The notes: a model not told the origin generated them from the letters alone. A stretch of DNA of 64,000 nucleotides from Neorhizobium sp. JUb45 (GCF_004343585.1 NZ_SLYW01000001.1:434001-498000); one strand, 5' to 3'. Shown: positions 25,662-35,744, numbered from the stretch's first letter. Translations and numbers: made by a program.

Positions 25662-26776
25662 TGGGTTTCATGAGCCGCGCCCCCAAGTCACCGATTCTTA
25701 AAAGCCTTCTGCCCGCCATGGCCATCGTCTCGGCGCTTGCGCCGACTTTAGCCGAGGCGCAGCAGTCGAAAACGACGCCGCGTGCGGTCTCGCGACCCGT
25801 TGAAACCGGCGCACAGTCGTTTCGTGGTGCCCGCGATGCAGGCGAAAACGGGCAGGGCGGCGAGATCCCGTCCAGCGGCGTGACGCTCTATCAGCGCATG
25901 GGCACCGAGTTGCCGGCGCTGCCGCCGGAAAAGCCGTTCACTGGCAAGATCGACGAGGCTTATGGTGCCTATCAGCGCGGTCTTTACATCACGGCGCTGT
26001 CGATCGCTTTGCCCAAGGCGGAAAAGGGCGATGCTGCTTCGCAGACGCTGGTCGCGGAAATGACCATGCGCGGGCAGGGCATCAAGCAGGATATCAATTC
26101 CGCCGCCTTCTGGTTCGGCCGTGCCGCCGAGGGTGGTGATCCGGCCGCGATGTTCCAGTATGCGCTGATGCTGATTTCCGGGCGTGGCGTCAAACACGAC
26201 AAGGCCAAGGCCGATGAATATATGCGCAAGGCAGCCGAAGCCGGCAATTCGTCCGCGCAATTCAACTGGGGGCAGATCCTGATTTCCCAGAACCCCGGTG
26301 AAAAGGGAATGAAGCTGGCGTTGCCTTTTTATGAGAAGGCGGCTGTGCAGGGGCTGGCGGATGCGCAATATGCGGTATCCCAGCTTTATGTGTCGATCAG
26401 GGATCTGCCGGCTGAAAAGACCAAAAGAGCACGTGAATTTCTGGAGCGGGCCGCCAAGGCCGGTTTCGATACGGCGCAGCTCGACATGGGCATCTGGCTG
26501 GTCAACGGCGTTGGTGGCGATCGCGATTTCGATCAGGGCTTTACCTGGCTGCGGGTCGCTGCCGTGCGCGGCAATGTGGTTGCGCAGAACAAGCTGGCGC
26601 ATCTCTATATCAACGCGCTCGGCACACGGCCGGACCCGGTGGAAGCGGCAAAATGGTATGTGCTGTCACGCCGTGCCGGACTGCCTGATCCGGTGCTCGA
26701 GGATTTTTATCTCGGCATCAACGAGGAAGTGCAGAAAAAGGCGGTCGAAGCCGCCAACCGTTTCCGCCGCAGCTGA
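25661..26776 (+). CDS. SEL1-like repeat protein, secreted
   Basis: A 371-residue protein with a signal peptide (LLPAMAIVSALAPTLAEAQQ) and a series of SEL1/TPR-like repeats from about residue 90: TMRGQGIKQDINSAAFWFGR, MLISGRGVKHDKAKADEYM, GQILISQNPGEKGMKLALPF, LYINALGTRPDPVEAAKWYV. Such proteins are solenoid scaffolds in the periplasm or envelope. ATG 25661 overlaps the ThiE-like stop; ATG 25670 is an equal alternative. It looks like the second gene of that unit. Partners are unknown. Confidence 0.9.
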   Translation: MGFMSRAPKSPILKSLLPAMAIVSALAPTLAEAQQSKTTPRAVSRPVETGAQSFRGARDAGENGQGGEIPSSGVTLYQRMGTELPALPPEKPFTGKIDEAYGAYQRGLYITALSIALPKAEKGDAASQTLVAEMTMRGQGIKQDINSAAFWFGRAAEGGDPAAMFQYALMLISGRGVKHDKAKADEYMRKAAEAGNSSAQFNWGQILISQNPGEKGMKLALPFYEKAAVQGLADAQYAVSQLYVSIRDLPAEKTKRAREFLERAAKAGFDTAQLDMGIWLVNGVGGDRDFDQGFTWLRVAAVRGNVVAQNKLAHLYINALGTRPDPVEAAKWYVLSRRAGLPDPVLEDFYLGINEEVQKKAVEAANRFRRS

Positions 26777-27127
26777 TCAGCTCATCGATGCTTTGAGAGC
26801 ATATAGTGCGCCGCGGATGATAAAGCCGTGAGCGACGGCAAGGATGAAAACGGTGAATAGCCACAGGGCGAGGTAGCGGCCCTGAATGGCTGCTATTCCC
26901 TTGTTGATTTTCGGCCCCAGCGCGAAAAGCAGTGTCGCCAACGCGGCGGCACCCGGCAGCAATGACAATGCAAAGCCGGCCGAAGTGAAGGTGCCGGGTT
27001 CAGCCCAGAGCGCGAAATGAAGCGGCAATTGCGTGCCCGCCGGCAGCGCGACCGCAAGGCCGATCGAAAGAGAACTCATGGTGATCAGCAGGCCAAGGCT
27101 GACAAACAGCGGCAATGCGATGGGCAA
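26777..27127 (-). CDS. small membrane protein, DUF1648/SdpI-like
   Basis: A roughly 116-residue protein with three hydrophobic segments (PLFVSLGLLITMSSLSIGLA, SAGFALSLLPGAAALATLL, LALWLFTVFILAVAHGFII). The central LPLHFALWAEPGTFTSAGF recalls the loop of DUF1648/SdpI-type proteins, but the match is partial. The start is unsure: TTG 27127 has CAGGAG upstream; TTG 27163 and TTG 27220 are in frame. Its stop abuts the convergent SEL1 gene. Function unknown. Confidence 0.7.
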   Translation of the reverse strand: MPIALPLFVSLGLLITMSSLSIGLAVALPAGTQLPLHFALWAEPGTFTSAGFALSLLPGAAALATLLFALGPKINKGIAAIQGRYLALWLFTVFILAVAHGFIIRGALYALKASMS

Positions 27128-27345
27128 GTCTTTATACTCCTGCTGCTGAGGCGCAACCTTCAAGGTTTCGGCCCCGTTTTGCCGCTTGTCGCAAAGGTGA
27201 TGAGAACTGGCAAGTATCAACTATGTCGCGGCTCACTTGAATTTCCCTCGGTTTTATGGTCATGAAGCCGCACATCACGACAAACTGACAAAATAGACGT
27301 CCCGGCCGACGAATGCGCGGGACTCAATCCCCAAGGATTTCCCGC

Positions 27346-28146
27346 ATGGCACGCTCCGCCCTTCTCAACGTCATGGTCCAGGCTGCCGTCAAGGCGGGCA
27401 AGTCGCTCACCCGCGATTTCGGCGAGGTCCAGAACCTGCAGGTTTCCGTCAAGGGACCGGGCGATTTCGTTTCGCAGGCCGATTTCAAGGCCGAAAAGAT
27501 CGTTCATGACGAGCTGATGAAGTCCCGCCCGACCTACGGTTTCCTCGGTGAGGAAGGCGGCGAGGAAAAGGGTACCGACGGTGCGCATCGCTGGATCGTC
27601 GATCCGCTCGACGGCACCACCAACTTCCTGCACGGTATTCCGCAGTTCGCTGTCTCGATCGCGCTGGAGCGCAATGGCGAAATCGTCGCCGGCGTGATCT
27701 TCAACCCGGCAACCGATGAACTCTTTACCGCCGAAAAGGGCGGTGGCGCCTTCCTCAACGACCGTCGTCTGCGCGTTGCTGCCCGCCGCGTGCTTTCCGA
27801 TTGCGTGATCGGCTGCGGTGTTCCGCATCTCGGCCGCGGCAATCACGGCAAGTTCCTGGTCGAACTGCGCCACGTCATGGGGGAAGTTGCCGGCGTGCGC
27901 CGCATGGGTGCGGCAGCTCTCGACCTCGCTTATGTTGCTGCCGGCCGTCTCGACGGTTTCTGGGAAGCCGAACTGCATCCGTGGGATGTCGCTGCCGGCC
28001 TGATCCTAATCCGCGAAGCCGGTGGTTTTGCCTCCGACATGAAGGGCGGCCAGAACATGTTCGAAACCGGCACCGTGGTCGCCGGCAACGAACTGATCCA
28101 GAAGGCGCTGCTCGAAGTCTCCAACCGCCCGATTCCGGCGCGCTAA
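27346..28146 (+). CDS. suhB: inositol monophosphatase family protein (SuhB-like)
   Basis: A 266-residue Mg-dependent phosphatase. The metal motifs are complete: GFLGEEGGEE, WIVDPLDGTTNFLHG and HPWDVAAGLIL. It hydrolyses myo-inositol 1-phosphate and related phosphates; in enterics SuhB also acts in rRNA antitermination, which cannot be judged here. ATG 27346 is preceded by AAGGA; the upstream ATG 27313 has no ribosome site. A GC hairpin follows the gene at 28169. Confidence 0.94.
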   Translation: MARSALLNVMVQAAVKAGKSLTRDFGEVQNLQVSVKGPGDFVSQADFKAEKIVHDELMKSRPTYGFLGEEGGEEKGTDGAHRWIVDPLDGTTNFLHGIPQFAVSIALERNGEIVAGVIFNPATDELFTAEKGGGAFLNDRRLRVAARRVLSDCVIGCGVPHLGRGNHGKFLVELRHVMGEVAGVRRMGAAALDLAYVAAGRLDGFWEAELHPWDVAAGLILIREAGGFASDMKGGQNMFETGTVVAGNELIQKALLEVSNRPIPAR

Positions 28147-28168
28147 AACAGCGTAGAGAGATATGCTG

Positions 28169-28197
28169 CCTCACTCCGTCGATTTGCCGGGGTGAGG
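28169..28197. other. RNA hairpin after suhB
   Basis: CCTCACTCCG and CGGGGTGAGG form a 10-bp stem (one T-G pair) with a 9-base loop, 22 bases beyond the suhB stop. There is no T-run, so it is not a classic terminator. It may be part of a small RNA or a processing or stability element. Confidence 0.5.
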
Positions 28198-28287
28198 TAA
28201 AATCCCCATGCTTTTCCAGTGCTTCGGCACTTCAATTCGTCGCAATTTTAAACTAGCCTTCGTTCACGATATGCGGAGGCTGCATTT

Positions 28288-29385
28288 ATGACGAATGAAT
28301 CTCTGGGGGATGTGGACGTTTCGGAATCGGCTCCGCGCGATTACGGCCACAAGCTTTCCAACCCGATCCCCTTCCTGTGGACGATGACGATCTTTCTGAT
28401 CATCATCGGCTTTATCGCCGCCATTCTGTTCCGGCAGGCGCAGCATGCTTTCATGACCAATCCGGGCCTGAACGGCCTGATCCTCGGCGTTTTGCTGATC
28501 GGTGTGTTTCTGGTTTTTGCCCAGATCATCTCGCTGATCCCCGAGGTTCGCTGGTTCAATTCCTTCCGCGCCGCCGGCAGCGCCGACAAGGTTGGCCGCG
28601 AGCCAAAGCTGCTGGCGCCGATGCGCGCGCTGCTTGGCCGTCGCCGCAAGGTGGCACTGTCGACCGCGACACTGCAATCCATCCTCGATTCGATCGGTAC
28701 GCGTCTGGATGAAAAGCGCGACACCTCGCGTTACCTGATCGGCCTTCTGGTTTTCCTTGGCCTGCTCGGCACATTCTGGGGCCTGATCGAAACGATCGGC
28801 TCGATCAGCGAGGTCATCCAGGGGCTGGACCCGGCCTCCGGCAACAATAATGACATCCTGCAGGCGCTGAAAAGCGGCCTGACCGCGCCGCTTTCGGGCA
28901 TGGGCACGGCGTTCTCGTCCTCGCTGCTCGGTCTTTCCGGCTCGCTGATCCTCGGTTTTCTCGACCTGCAGGCCGGCCGCGCCCAGAACCGTTTTTACAC
29001 CGAGCTGGAAAACTGGCTGTCTTCGGTCACCGATGATGGCCCGGGTCATGTGGTCACGCCCGGCGTCGTGCCGGCTGCGGCTGCTTCCGCCGACGAATTG
29101 CGGGCGCTGACCGAACAGTTGCAGAAGCTGGCCGCTGCGCAAGCGCAGGCACAGGGTGGGCCGCAGGCGGAACGGTCGCTGTCGGCCATGGCCAATCTCG
29201 CCGAAGGCATTCAGGGGCTTGTCAAGAACATGCGCAGCGAACAGCAGATGCTGCGTGACTGGATCGAGGCGCAGCAGGAGGAATCCAAGGCCATGCGCAA
29301 GTCGCTCGACCGGCTGAGCGAAAAACTGGCGACAGACAAGCTGGCGATAGACAAGGCGGCGATCGACAAAAGCGGGAGCAAGTAA
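28288..29385 (+). CDS. MotA/TolQ/ExbB-like proton channel protein
   Basis: A 365-residue protein. Three membrane regions are visible: FLWTMTIFLIIIGFIAAILF, LNGLILGVLLIGVFLVFAQI, and the MotA/TolQ core YLIGLLVFLGLLGTFWGLIE with SGMGTAFSSSLLGLSGSLIL. After residue about 240 there is a long Gln/Ala-rich helical cytoplasmic tail ending in a short repeat (DKLAIDKAAIDK). It lies 3 bases before a MotB/OmpA-like gene, so the two should form a stator-type complex using the proton gradient. There are no flagellar, Tol or ExbD-TonB genes nearby. What the pair drives is unknown. Confidence 0.88.
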   Translation: MTNESLGDVDVSESAPRDYGHKLSNPIPFLWTMTIFLIIIGFIAAILFRQAQHAFMTNPGLNGLILGVLLIGVFLVFAQIISLIPEVRWFNSFRAAGSADKVGREPKLLAPMRALLGRRRKVALSTATLQSILDSIGTRLDEKRDTSRYLIGLLVFLGLLGTFWGLIETIGSISEVIQGLDPASGNNNDILQALKSGLTAPLSGMGTAFSSSLLGLSGSLILGFLDLQAGRAQNRFYTELENWLSSVTDDGPGHVVTPGVVPAAAASADELRALTEQLQKLAAAQAQAQGGPQAERSLSAMANLAEGIQGLVKNMRSEQQMLRDWIEAQQEESKAMRKSLDRLSEKLATDKLAIDKAAIDKSGSK

Positions 29386-29388
29386 GCG

Positions 29389-30420
29389 ATGGCGCTCGGT
29401 AGGCACCGCCGCAGCGACCGTGGGGTCGATTACTGGCCCGGTTTCGTCGACGCCCTGTCGACGCTGCTGCTGTCCATCATGTTCCTGCTCACCGTGTTCG
29501 TGCTGGCGCAGTTCATCCTGTCCCGCGAAATTTCCGGCCGCGATGAGGTGCTGAACCGCCTCAACAGCCAGATTTCCGAACTGACGGAACTGCTGGCACT
29601 GGAAAAGAGCGGCAAGACCGATCTCGAAGACACGCTCGCCAACCTGCAATCCTCGCTCGCTTCTTCGGAAAACGAACGTTCGCGGCTGCAATCGCTGCTC
29701 GATCGCGGCGCCGGCGCCGGCGATGCCGCCAATGCCCGCGTTGGCGCGCTGACCGACGAACTCAGCCAGGAAAAGCAGATTTCCTCCCGCGCCACCAGCC
29801 AGATCGAGCTGCTCAACCAGCAGATCGCCGCTTTGCGTGCGCAGATCGCCGCCGTCGAAGGGGCGCTGCAGGCATCCGAGGCAAAAGACCAGTCGTCACA
29901 GGCGCGCATTGCCGATCTCGGCCGCCGCCTCAATGTGGCGCTGGCGCAGCGTGTGCAGGAACTCAACCGCTATCGTTCGGACTTCTTCGGCCGGTTGCGG
30001 GAAATTCTGTCGGATCGCGAAAACATCCGCATTGTCGGCGACCGTTTTGTCTTCCAGTCGGAAGTGCTGTTCCCTGTCGGCGGCAACGAACTGGACGATG
30101 CCGGCCGCGTGGAAATGGACAAGCTGGCTTCGGCGCTGCTGGAATTGGCGCAGGAAATCCCGGCGGAGATCAACTGGGTTCTGCGCGTTGATGGTCATAC
30201 CGACAATGCGCCGCTTTCCGGCACCGGTCGTTACCGCGACAACTGGGAGCTTTCCTCGGCGCGTGCGACCTCGGTGGTGAAATACCTGATCACCAGAGGC
30301 GTGCCGGCCAATCGTCTTGTCGCCGCAGGGTTTGGTGAGTTCCAGCCGATCGCCGAGGGCGATACGCCGGAGGTTCGCTCGCAGAACAGGCGCATTGAGC
30401 TGAAGCTGACGGAGCGGTGA
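29389..30420 (+). CDS. MotB/OmpA-like peptidoglycan-binding protein with long coiled coil
   Basis: A 343-residue protein: one membrane segment near the N-terminus (WPGFVDALSTLLLSIMFLLT) with an aspartate (D21) placed like the proton-binding Asp of MotB; a coiled coil from about residue 45 to 180 (EELLALEKSG-like heptads, SRATSQIELLNQQIAALRAQ); and a C-terminal OmpA domain with WVLRVDGHTDNAPLSGTGRY, NWELSSARATSVV and RSQNRRIELKL. It partners the gene just upstream. It should span from the inner membrane to the cell wall. Confidence 0.9.
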   Translation: MALGRHRRSDRGVDYWPGFVDALSTLLLSIMFLLTVFVLAQFILSREISGRDEVLNRLNSQISELTELLALEKSGKTDLEDTLANLQSSLASSENERSRLQSLLDRGAGAGDAANARVGALTDELSQEKQISSRATSQIELLNQQIAALRAQIAAVEGALQASEAKDQSSQARIADLGRRLNVALAQRVQELNRYRSDFFGRLREILSDRENIRIVGDRFVFQSEVLFPVGGNELDDAGRVEMDKLASALLELAQEIPAEINWVLRVDGHTDNAPLSGTGRYRDNWELSSARATSVVKYLITRGVPANRLVAAGFGEFQPIAEGDTPEVRSQNRRIELKLTER

Positions 30421-30474
30421 TGCTCCGCATTCGGTGCAGGGATTACCGCTTTCCTAATATCGGCGTATAATATT

Positions 30475-31038
30475 CTAATCCGACGACATGATAGACCAAT
30501 CGTGCACCGCGAAAAAAATTGTCGTTTGCTGAGGGAAATCGCCGAAACTGGACATTTCTTGCGTTAATAAAGCTATTCCGGGAATGATCTGTCCGTTTCG
30601 CGTGAAGTAAAGCATGTCGTCGCCTGAATCGAATTCGAGCGCATGTCCGAGATAATTGCTGTCTACAGAATCGCCAATTCCTACGCCGCCGTATTTTGTT
30701 GTATAACCTTCTCCAGCAAGGATCATGTGCAGTCTATCATTCGTGCAAAAATACAGAATGATTGTATTGTCTTCGAACGTAACGGTCGTTATTTGCCGCT
30801 TCTGTTGATTTTTGGATTCTGAGACGGTTGACGTGCGTCCAGTCCACACGCCTCTTTTACATTTGATATGAAATTCCCCATTCAATCGGTCTGAAAAATT
30901 TTGATCTCCGGTTTCAGAATGTAGGCTTATTGCGGTAATTGCTTCAGAGAAACTCATGCCGATGGTGAAGCCTGCCGCAGATTTGGCCGGAACAATAGGG
31001 GCGTCCATAAAGGGAAGAGATCGGGTGGTTTCGGTCAT
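30475..31038 (-). CDS. AT-rich orphan hypothetical protein
   Basis: A 187-residue soluble protein with no family I recognise. Its DNA is clearly AT-richer than both neighbours (for example the stretch 30640-30900), a mark of recent acquisition. Noted segments: SAAGFTIGMSFSEAITAISL, YLGHALEFDSGDDMLYFTRN and FFAVHDWSIMSSD. The size and isolation resemble orphan immunity genes of contact or type VI effectors, but no effector is present, so this is conjecture. It is convergent with the OmpA-like gene. Confidence 0.72.
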   Translation of the reverse strand: MTETTRSLPFMDAPIVPAKSAAGFTIGMSFSEAITAISLHSETGDQNFSDRLNGEFHIKCKRGVWTGRTSTVSESKNQQKRQITTVTFEDNTIILYFCTNDRLHMILAGEGYTTKYGGVGIGDSVDSNYLGHALEFDSGDDMLYFTRNGQIIPGIALLTQEMSSFGDFPQQTTIFFAVHDWSIMSSD

Positions 31039-31083
31039 CGGTTACTCTTTTGGCGAGCGCTGTTTTCACGCGGCCCGTGGCAC

Positions 31084-32400
31084 TCACCCCGAATGCTGGT
31101 TGCCCACTTCGAACTCCAGCCTCTCAAGCCCGCGCCGCACTTCCGGCGCCTTCATGAATAGGTCCCACAACAGGCCGGAGCGATAATTCTCGATCATCGC
31201 GACGATCGGGCCCTGGTCGATGACGATGTAATGCGGGGCCGTCCAGTCGCCGGTCGGCGTGAACGCATCGACAAAACCGAGCGGGCCAAAAAGAGCGCCG
31301 TTGTCGAAGGCCATGAAAGCGCGCAAAGCCTTTTCCGCCTCACGCGGCAGGAAGGGAAAACTCGACAGCGCCGCCGTCGGGGCGATGGCGCCGACATCCT
31401 GTGTCGGTGAATTGGCCGCGTAGCCATAGGGGATTTCCGAGGCCGTCAGGCCCCATACGTTGGCTTTGAGATATTCCGGCACGGTGAGGCAATAATCGTG
31501 GTTGATGCGCGCGTGCGCCACCACCTGCTCCCAGTAATCGCCGTATCGGTCTTCCAGCCCGCGCGGATCAAGCGCGCAGAATGAATATTGCGACATGAAC
31601 AGCGGCCCGCCCAGCGGCTCGCCGAAGGGCAGGCGGGTGCCGAAATAGCTTTCGCCGTTGACGAAGGCGCCATTGCGCGTCCAGCCGGAATGGTAATTCT
31701 GCGGATCGATCGGGTGTGTGTTGGAGCCGGCAGCGAGGATGTAGGCCGACAGCGATTCGTTCCAGCCGGTGATCGGCAGGTTCATGATCCAGTCGTGTTT
31801 TTCGCTCCAGTGCCAGTAGAGCGGGCCGTCATCGTCACCGCGCGTGTACCAGCGCCAATCGGTCTCGTCGTAGAGGCGGGTGATGTCGGTCCGAAGTTTC
31901 GCCTCGGTCTTGCTGTCGCCGGCAAAATATTCGCGCGCGCAGATCAGGCCCTGTATCAAAAGCGCGGTTTCGACCAGATCGCCGCCATCATCCTTCTGCG
32001 AGAAGGGCAGGACTTTGCAGGTCGTGCCGTGGATGAGATGCGAAAACGCGCCATGGAATCGCGGCGCGCGAAAAAGATTTTTGACGATAAGAGCGGTGCG
32101 CTCGAGCGATTCTTCGCGCGAGATCCAGCCGCGTTCGGTACCGACAAGAAGCGCCATCAGGCCAAAGCCGACACCGCTCATCGCCACCGCATCAGTTGCC
32201 ATATAACCGTCGGCGCGGCGTTTTTCGAAGGGCAGGCCGGTCTGCGGATGGGCGCCCTCCCAGAAATATAGAAATGTGCGGTACTGCACTTCATCGAGAA
32301 GTGCATCGAGGGGGAGGGAGGCTGGCTCGCGGGCCAGTTGATTGGTGACATCCATGCTGCCGAAACGCGTAAAGCCCTTCTGAGAATCGGAACGTTGCAT
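31084..32400 (-). CDS. glucoamylase-like / GH144-type glucanase candidate
   Basis: A 438-residue (alpha/alpha)6-barrel protein of the PF10091 glucoamylase type. Seen are YRTFLYFWEGAHPQTGLPFE, MSGVGFGLMALLVGTERGWI, WHWSEKHDWIMNLPITGWNE and YGYAANSPTQDVGAIAPTAA. The same domain forms the C-terminal part of cyclic beta-1,2-glucan synthase and of GH144 endo-beta-1,2-glucanases, so a role on beta-1,2-glucans is likely in this family of bacteria. ATG 32400 has GGAAAGA upstream; ATG 32442 lacks one. No signal peptide is evident, so it may act in the cytoplasm. Confidence 0.85.
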   Translation of the reverse strand: MQRSDSQKGFTRFGSMDVTNQLAREPASLPLDALLDEVQYRTFLYFWEGAHPQTGLPFEKRRADGYMATDAVAMSGVGFGLMALLVGTERGWISREESLERTALIVKNLFRAPRFHGAFSHLIHGTTCKVLPFSQKDDGGDLVETALLIQGLICAREYFAGDSKTEAKLRTDITRLYDETDWRWYTRGDDDGPLYWHWSEKHDWIMNLPITGWNESLSAYILAAGSNTHPIDPQNYHSGWTRNGAFVNGESYFGTRLPFGEPLGGPLFMSQYSFCALDPRGLEDRYGDYWEQVVAHARINHDYCLTVPEYLKANVWGLTASEIPYGYAANSPTQDVGAIAPTAALSSFPFLPREAEKALRAFMAFDNGALFGPLGFVDAFTPTGDWTAPHYIVIDQGPIVAMIENYRSGLLWDLFMKAPEVRRGLERLEFEVGNQHSG

Positions 32401-32523
32401 GTCTTTCCGCCCGTTTCCCGGAGGCGGAAAGCCACCGGTCATCCCTGCCGGGAGAATCCGGCAAAGGGATGATCGTCAGGTGAAGCTAACATGACTTGTG
32501 TTAGCAGTGTGTTATTGGGCTTT

Positions 32524-34326
<1,803 letters not shown>

Positions 34327-34372
34327 GATCGTCCTCTTGGATGGTCAGGTGCCGACGGTCGGTTGCAGGCAC

Positions 34373-34401
34373 TTGTACTCTCGGTGACCTTCCTGTATAG
34401 G
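34373..34401 (+). promoter_or_regulatory. probable sigma-70 promoter of rpmE
   Basis: TTGTAC (34373-34378) and TATAGG (34396-34401) are separated by 17 bases and lie 111 bases before the rpmE start. Spacing and sequence fit a housekeeping promoter; no start site is known. Confidence 0.5.
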
Positions 34402-34511
34402 CTCCGCATCAAATTGGGAAGCTCGGATCGAAGGTCGGTCCTGGCTTCAATTTATCGTTCAGGGCTCGGCGCTTCACCGTGACAAATGAGCCCTCTATCA
34501 GGAAGAGTGTC

Positions 34512-34733
34512 ATGAAGGCCAGCATCCATCCCGACTACCACGTCATCAAGGTCGTCATGACCGACGGTACCGAATACGAAACCCGCTCGACCTGGGGTTC
34601 GGAAGGTCAGGTCATGAACCTGGAAATCGACCCGAAGTCGCACCCGGCCTGGACCGGCGGCAACCAGCAGATGCTGGACCGCGGCGGCCGCGTTTCCAAG
34701 TTCAACAAGCGTTTCGGCGGCCTCGGCCTCTAA
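34512..34733 (+). CDS. rpmE: 50S ribosomal protein L31
   Basis: A 73-residue L31: [51 protein letters not shown] and [11 protein letters not shown]. It has no cysteines, so it is the zinc-independent form. ATG 34512 is chosen over ATG 34479, as the family starts with MKA; AGGAAGAG lies upstream. A terminator follows. Confidence 0.97.
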   Translation: MKASIHPDYHVIKVVMTDGTEYETRSTWGSEGQVMNLEIDPKSHPAWTGGNQQMLDRGGRVSKFNKRFGGLGL

Positions 34734-34758
34734 TTTCTGCTTGTTACTTGAATGCAAG

Positions 34759-34784
34759 AAGCCTGGCGGAAGCCGGGCTTTTTT
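34759..34784 (+). terminator. intrinsic terminator of rpmE
   Basis: AAGCCTGGC pairs with GCCGGGCTT (one T-G pair) around GGAA, followed by TTTTG, 25 bases after the rpmE stop. Confidence 0.88.
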
Positions 34785-35168
34785 GCGTTTGGGATTTCAC
34801 CAAAAGCATGACTGGCTTGGCAATTGCATTTGAGTGCAATTTTAAATTGTGATTGATTGTCGGCTCGTCTTCCGCAGCGAAAGCAGATGCGCATTGCCAG
34901 GGCGCACCGGGGAGGATGGGCCGCTCCGGCCTTTAGGCGAAGGCCTCGCTGCTGAACTGGAGATGATCTATGTGGTTGATACCATTTAGTATCACTCTCA
35001 CGATACGAAAAACCCGCACGAGCTGGCTAATGACCGCGCGGGTTCAATTCATCGTGTGAGAGCGGGGAGGCAGGGTTTTCGCCCTGTCTCCTCCTCCAGC
35101 AATATAAGCGCAGAGCAGGTTTTCGGCAAGTCTGGCGCCGCGGCGGCTGCAGGCGATCTCGGGAGGTT
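34785..35168 (+). other. structured 384-base intergenic region
   Basis: This gap has several predicted hairpins: GGCCTT/AAGGCC near 34928-34945; a large imperfect repeat in which TCTCACGATACG and ACCCGC (about 34995-35016) face GCGGGTT and CATCGTGTGAGA (about 35038-35062); and GGAGGCAGGG with CCCTGTCTCC around 35067-35092. It also holds TTGCATTTGAGTGCAA near 34844. The density of stems suggests a small RNA or a leader for the ATPase gene at 35169; no known riboswitch was recognised. Confidence 0.5.
34970..35059 (+). CDS. possible 29-residue leader peptide
   Basis: ATG 34970 is preceded by GGAG at a 7-base spacing and runs to TGA 35057-35059. The peptide begins MWLIPFSITLTIRKTR and contains two tryptophans. 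Its codons overlap the large imperfect inverted repeat, as in attenuator-type leaders, but it has no run of a single amino acid. It may be chance. Confidence 0.25.
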   Translation: MWLIPFSITLTIRKTRTSWLMTARVQFIV

Positions 35169-35744
35169 ATGAACTTGGACAGTTTGCATCAATCCTCGCA
35201 AAACCTGCGCGCGCTGATCATGGGTAATGGTGGTTCCGGCAAGACATGGCTTGCAAGAGAACTTGGTCTGTTGCTCGACCGCACCCCCGCGCATCTGGAC
35301 AACATCCATTGGGAGCCGGGCGGCTGTGGTGTGGCGCGTGACCGGCAACAGGTGATTGCCGATGTCGAATCGGTGGTGGGGCTGGATCGCTGGCTGATCG
35401 AGGGGGTGTATGGGCGCTATATCGATATCGCGCTTACCCGGGCGACACTGGTTGTCTGGCTCGACCTGCCGGAAGAGGCCTGTATCGCCAATATTCGTGA
35501 GCGTGGCCCGCAATATAGCGAGAGCGAGGCAGCGCTCGAAGAGCTGATTGTCTGGGTTGCCGATTACCGCGTGCGCCAGAACAACTGGAACTCCTATGAG
35601 CGCCATCTAGCGATGTTCGAGCGTTATGCGGGGCCGAAATTCCGGCTTTTGGACCGCAATGACGTGGGCAGCTGGCTGGCGAATTTTGCCGACGGTCTGC
35701 GCCGGGCCGGCCCCAAATCCGCAAACGAGGCAATTTTATCCTAG
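35169..35744 (+). CDS. small P-loop ATPase, adenylate kinase-like
   Basis: A 191-residue P-loop protein: Walker A is IMGNGGSGKTWLAREL near residue 18, followed by HLDNIHWEPGG, a WLIEGVYGRYIDIAL segment and VVWLDLPEEACIANI, all as in the AAA_17/AAA_18 topology-modulation (FlaR-like) kinases. It has the kinase fold of small-molecule kinases, but the substrate is unknown. Upstream is the structured region with possible leader peptide. GGGAGG precedes the start. Confidence 0.85.
   Translation: MNLDSLHQSSQNLRALIMGNGGSGKTWLARELGLLLDRTPAHLDNIHWEPGGCGVARDRQQVIADVESVVGLDRWLIEGVYGRYIDIALTRATLVVWLDLPEEACIANIRERGPQYSESEAALEELIVWVADYRVRQNNWNSYERHLAMFERYAGPKFRLLDRNDVGSWLANFADGLRRAGPKSANEAILS

Noticed and set aside
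28147..28287. suhB-type small RNA motif
   Set aside because: A hairpin exists after suhB, but I cannot confirm the motif consensus by eye; kept only as an unnamed hairpin. A search with the Rfam suhB model would decide.
28264..29691. Long minus-strand frame across the MotA/MotB-like pair
   Set aside because: It spans two real genes in antisense and gives Gln/Arg-rich junk with no domain.
28288..30420. Zorya-type phage defence (ZorA/ZorB)
   Set aside because: The pair resembles ZorA/ZorB in layout, but no ZorC, ZorD or ZorE-type genes follow; the next genes are an orphan and a glucanase, and the base composition is core-like.
35030..35062. tRNA-like T-loop GGTTCAATTC
   Set aside because: Flanking bases do not form the T stem, and no acceptor, D or anticodon arms can be built around it.
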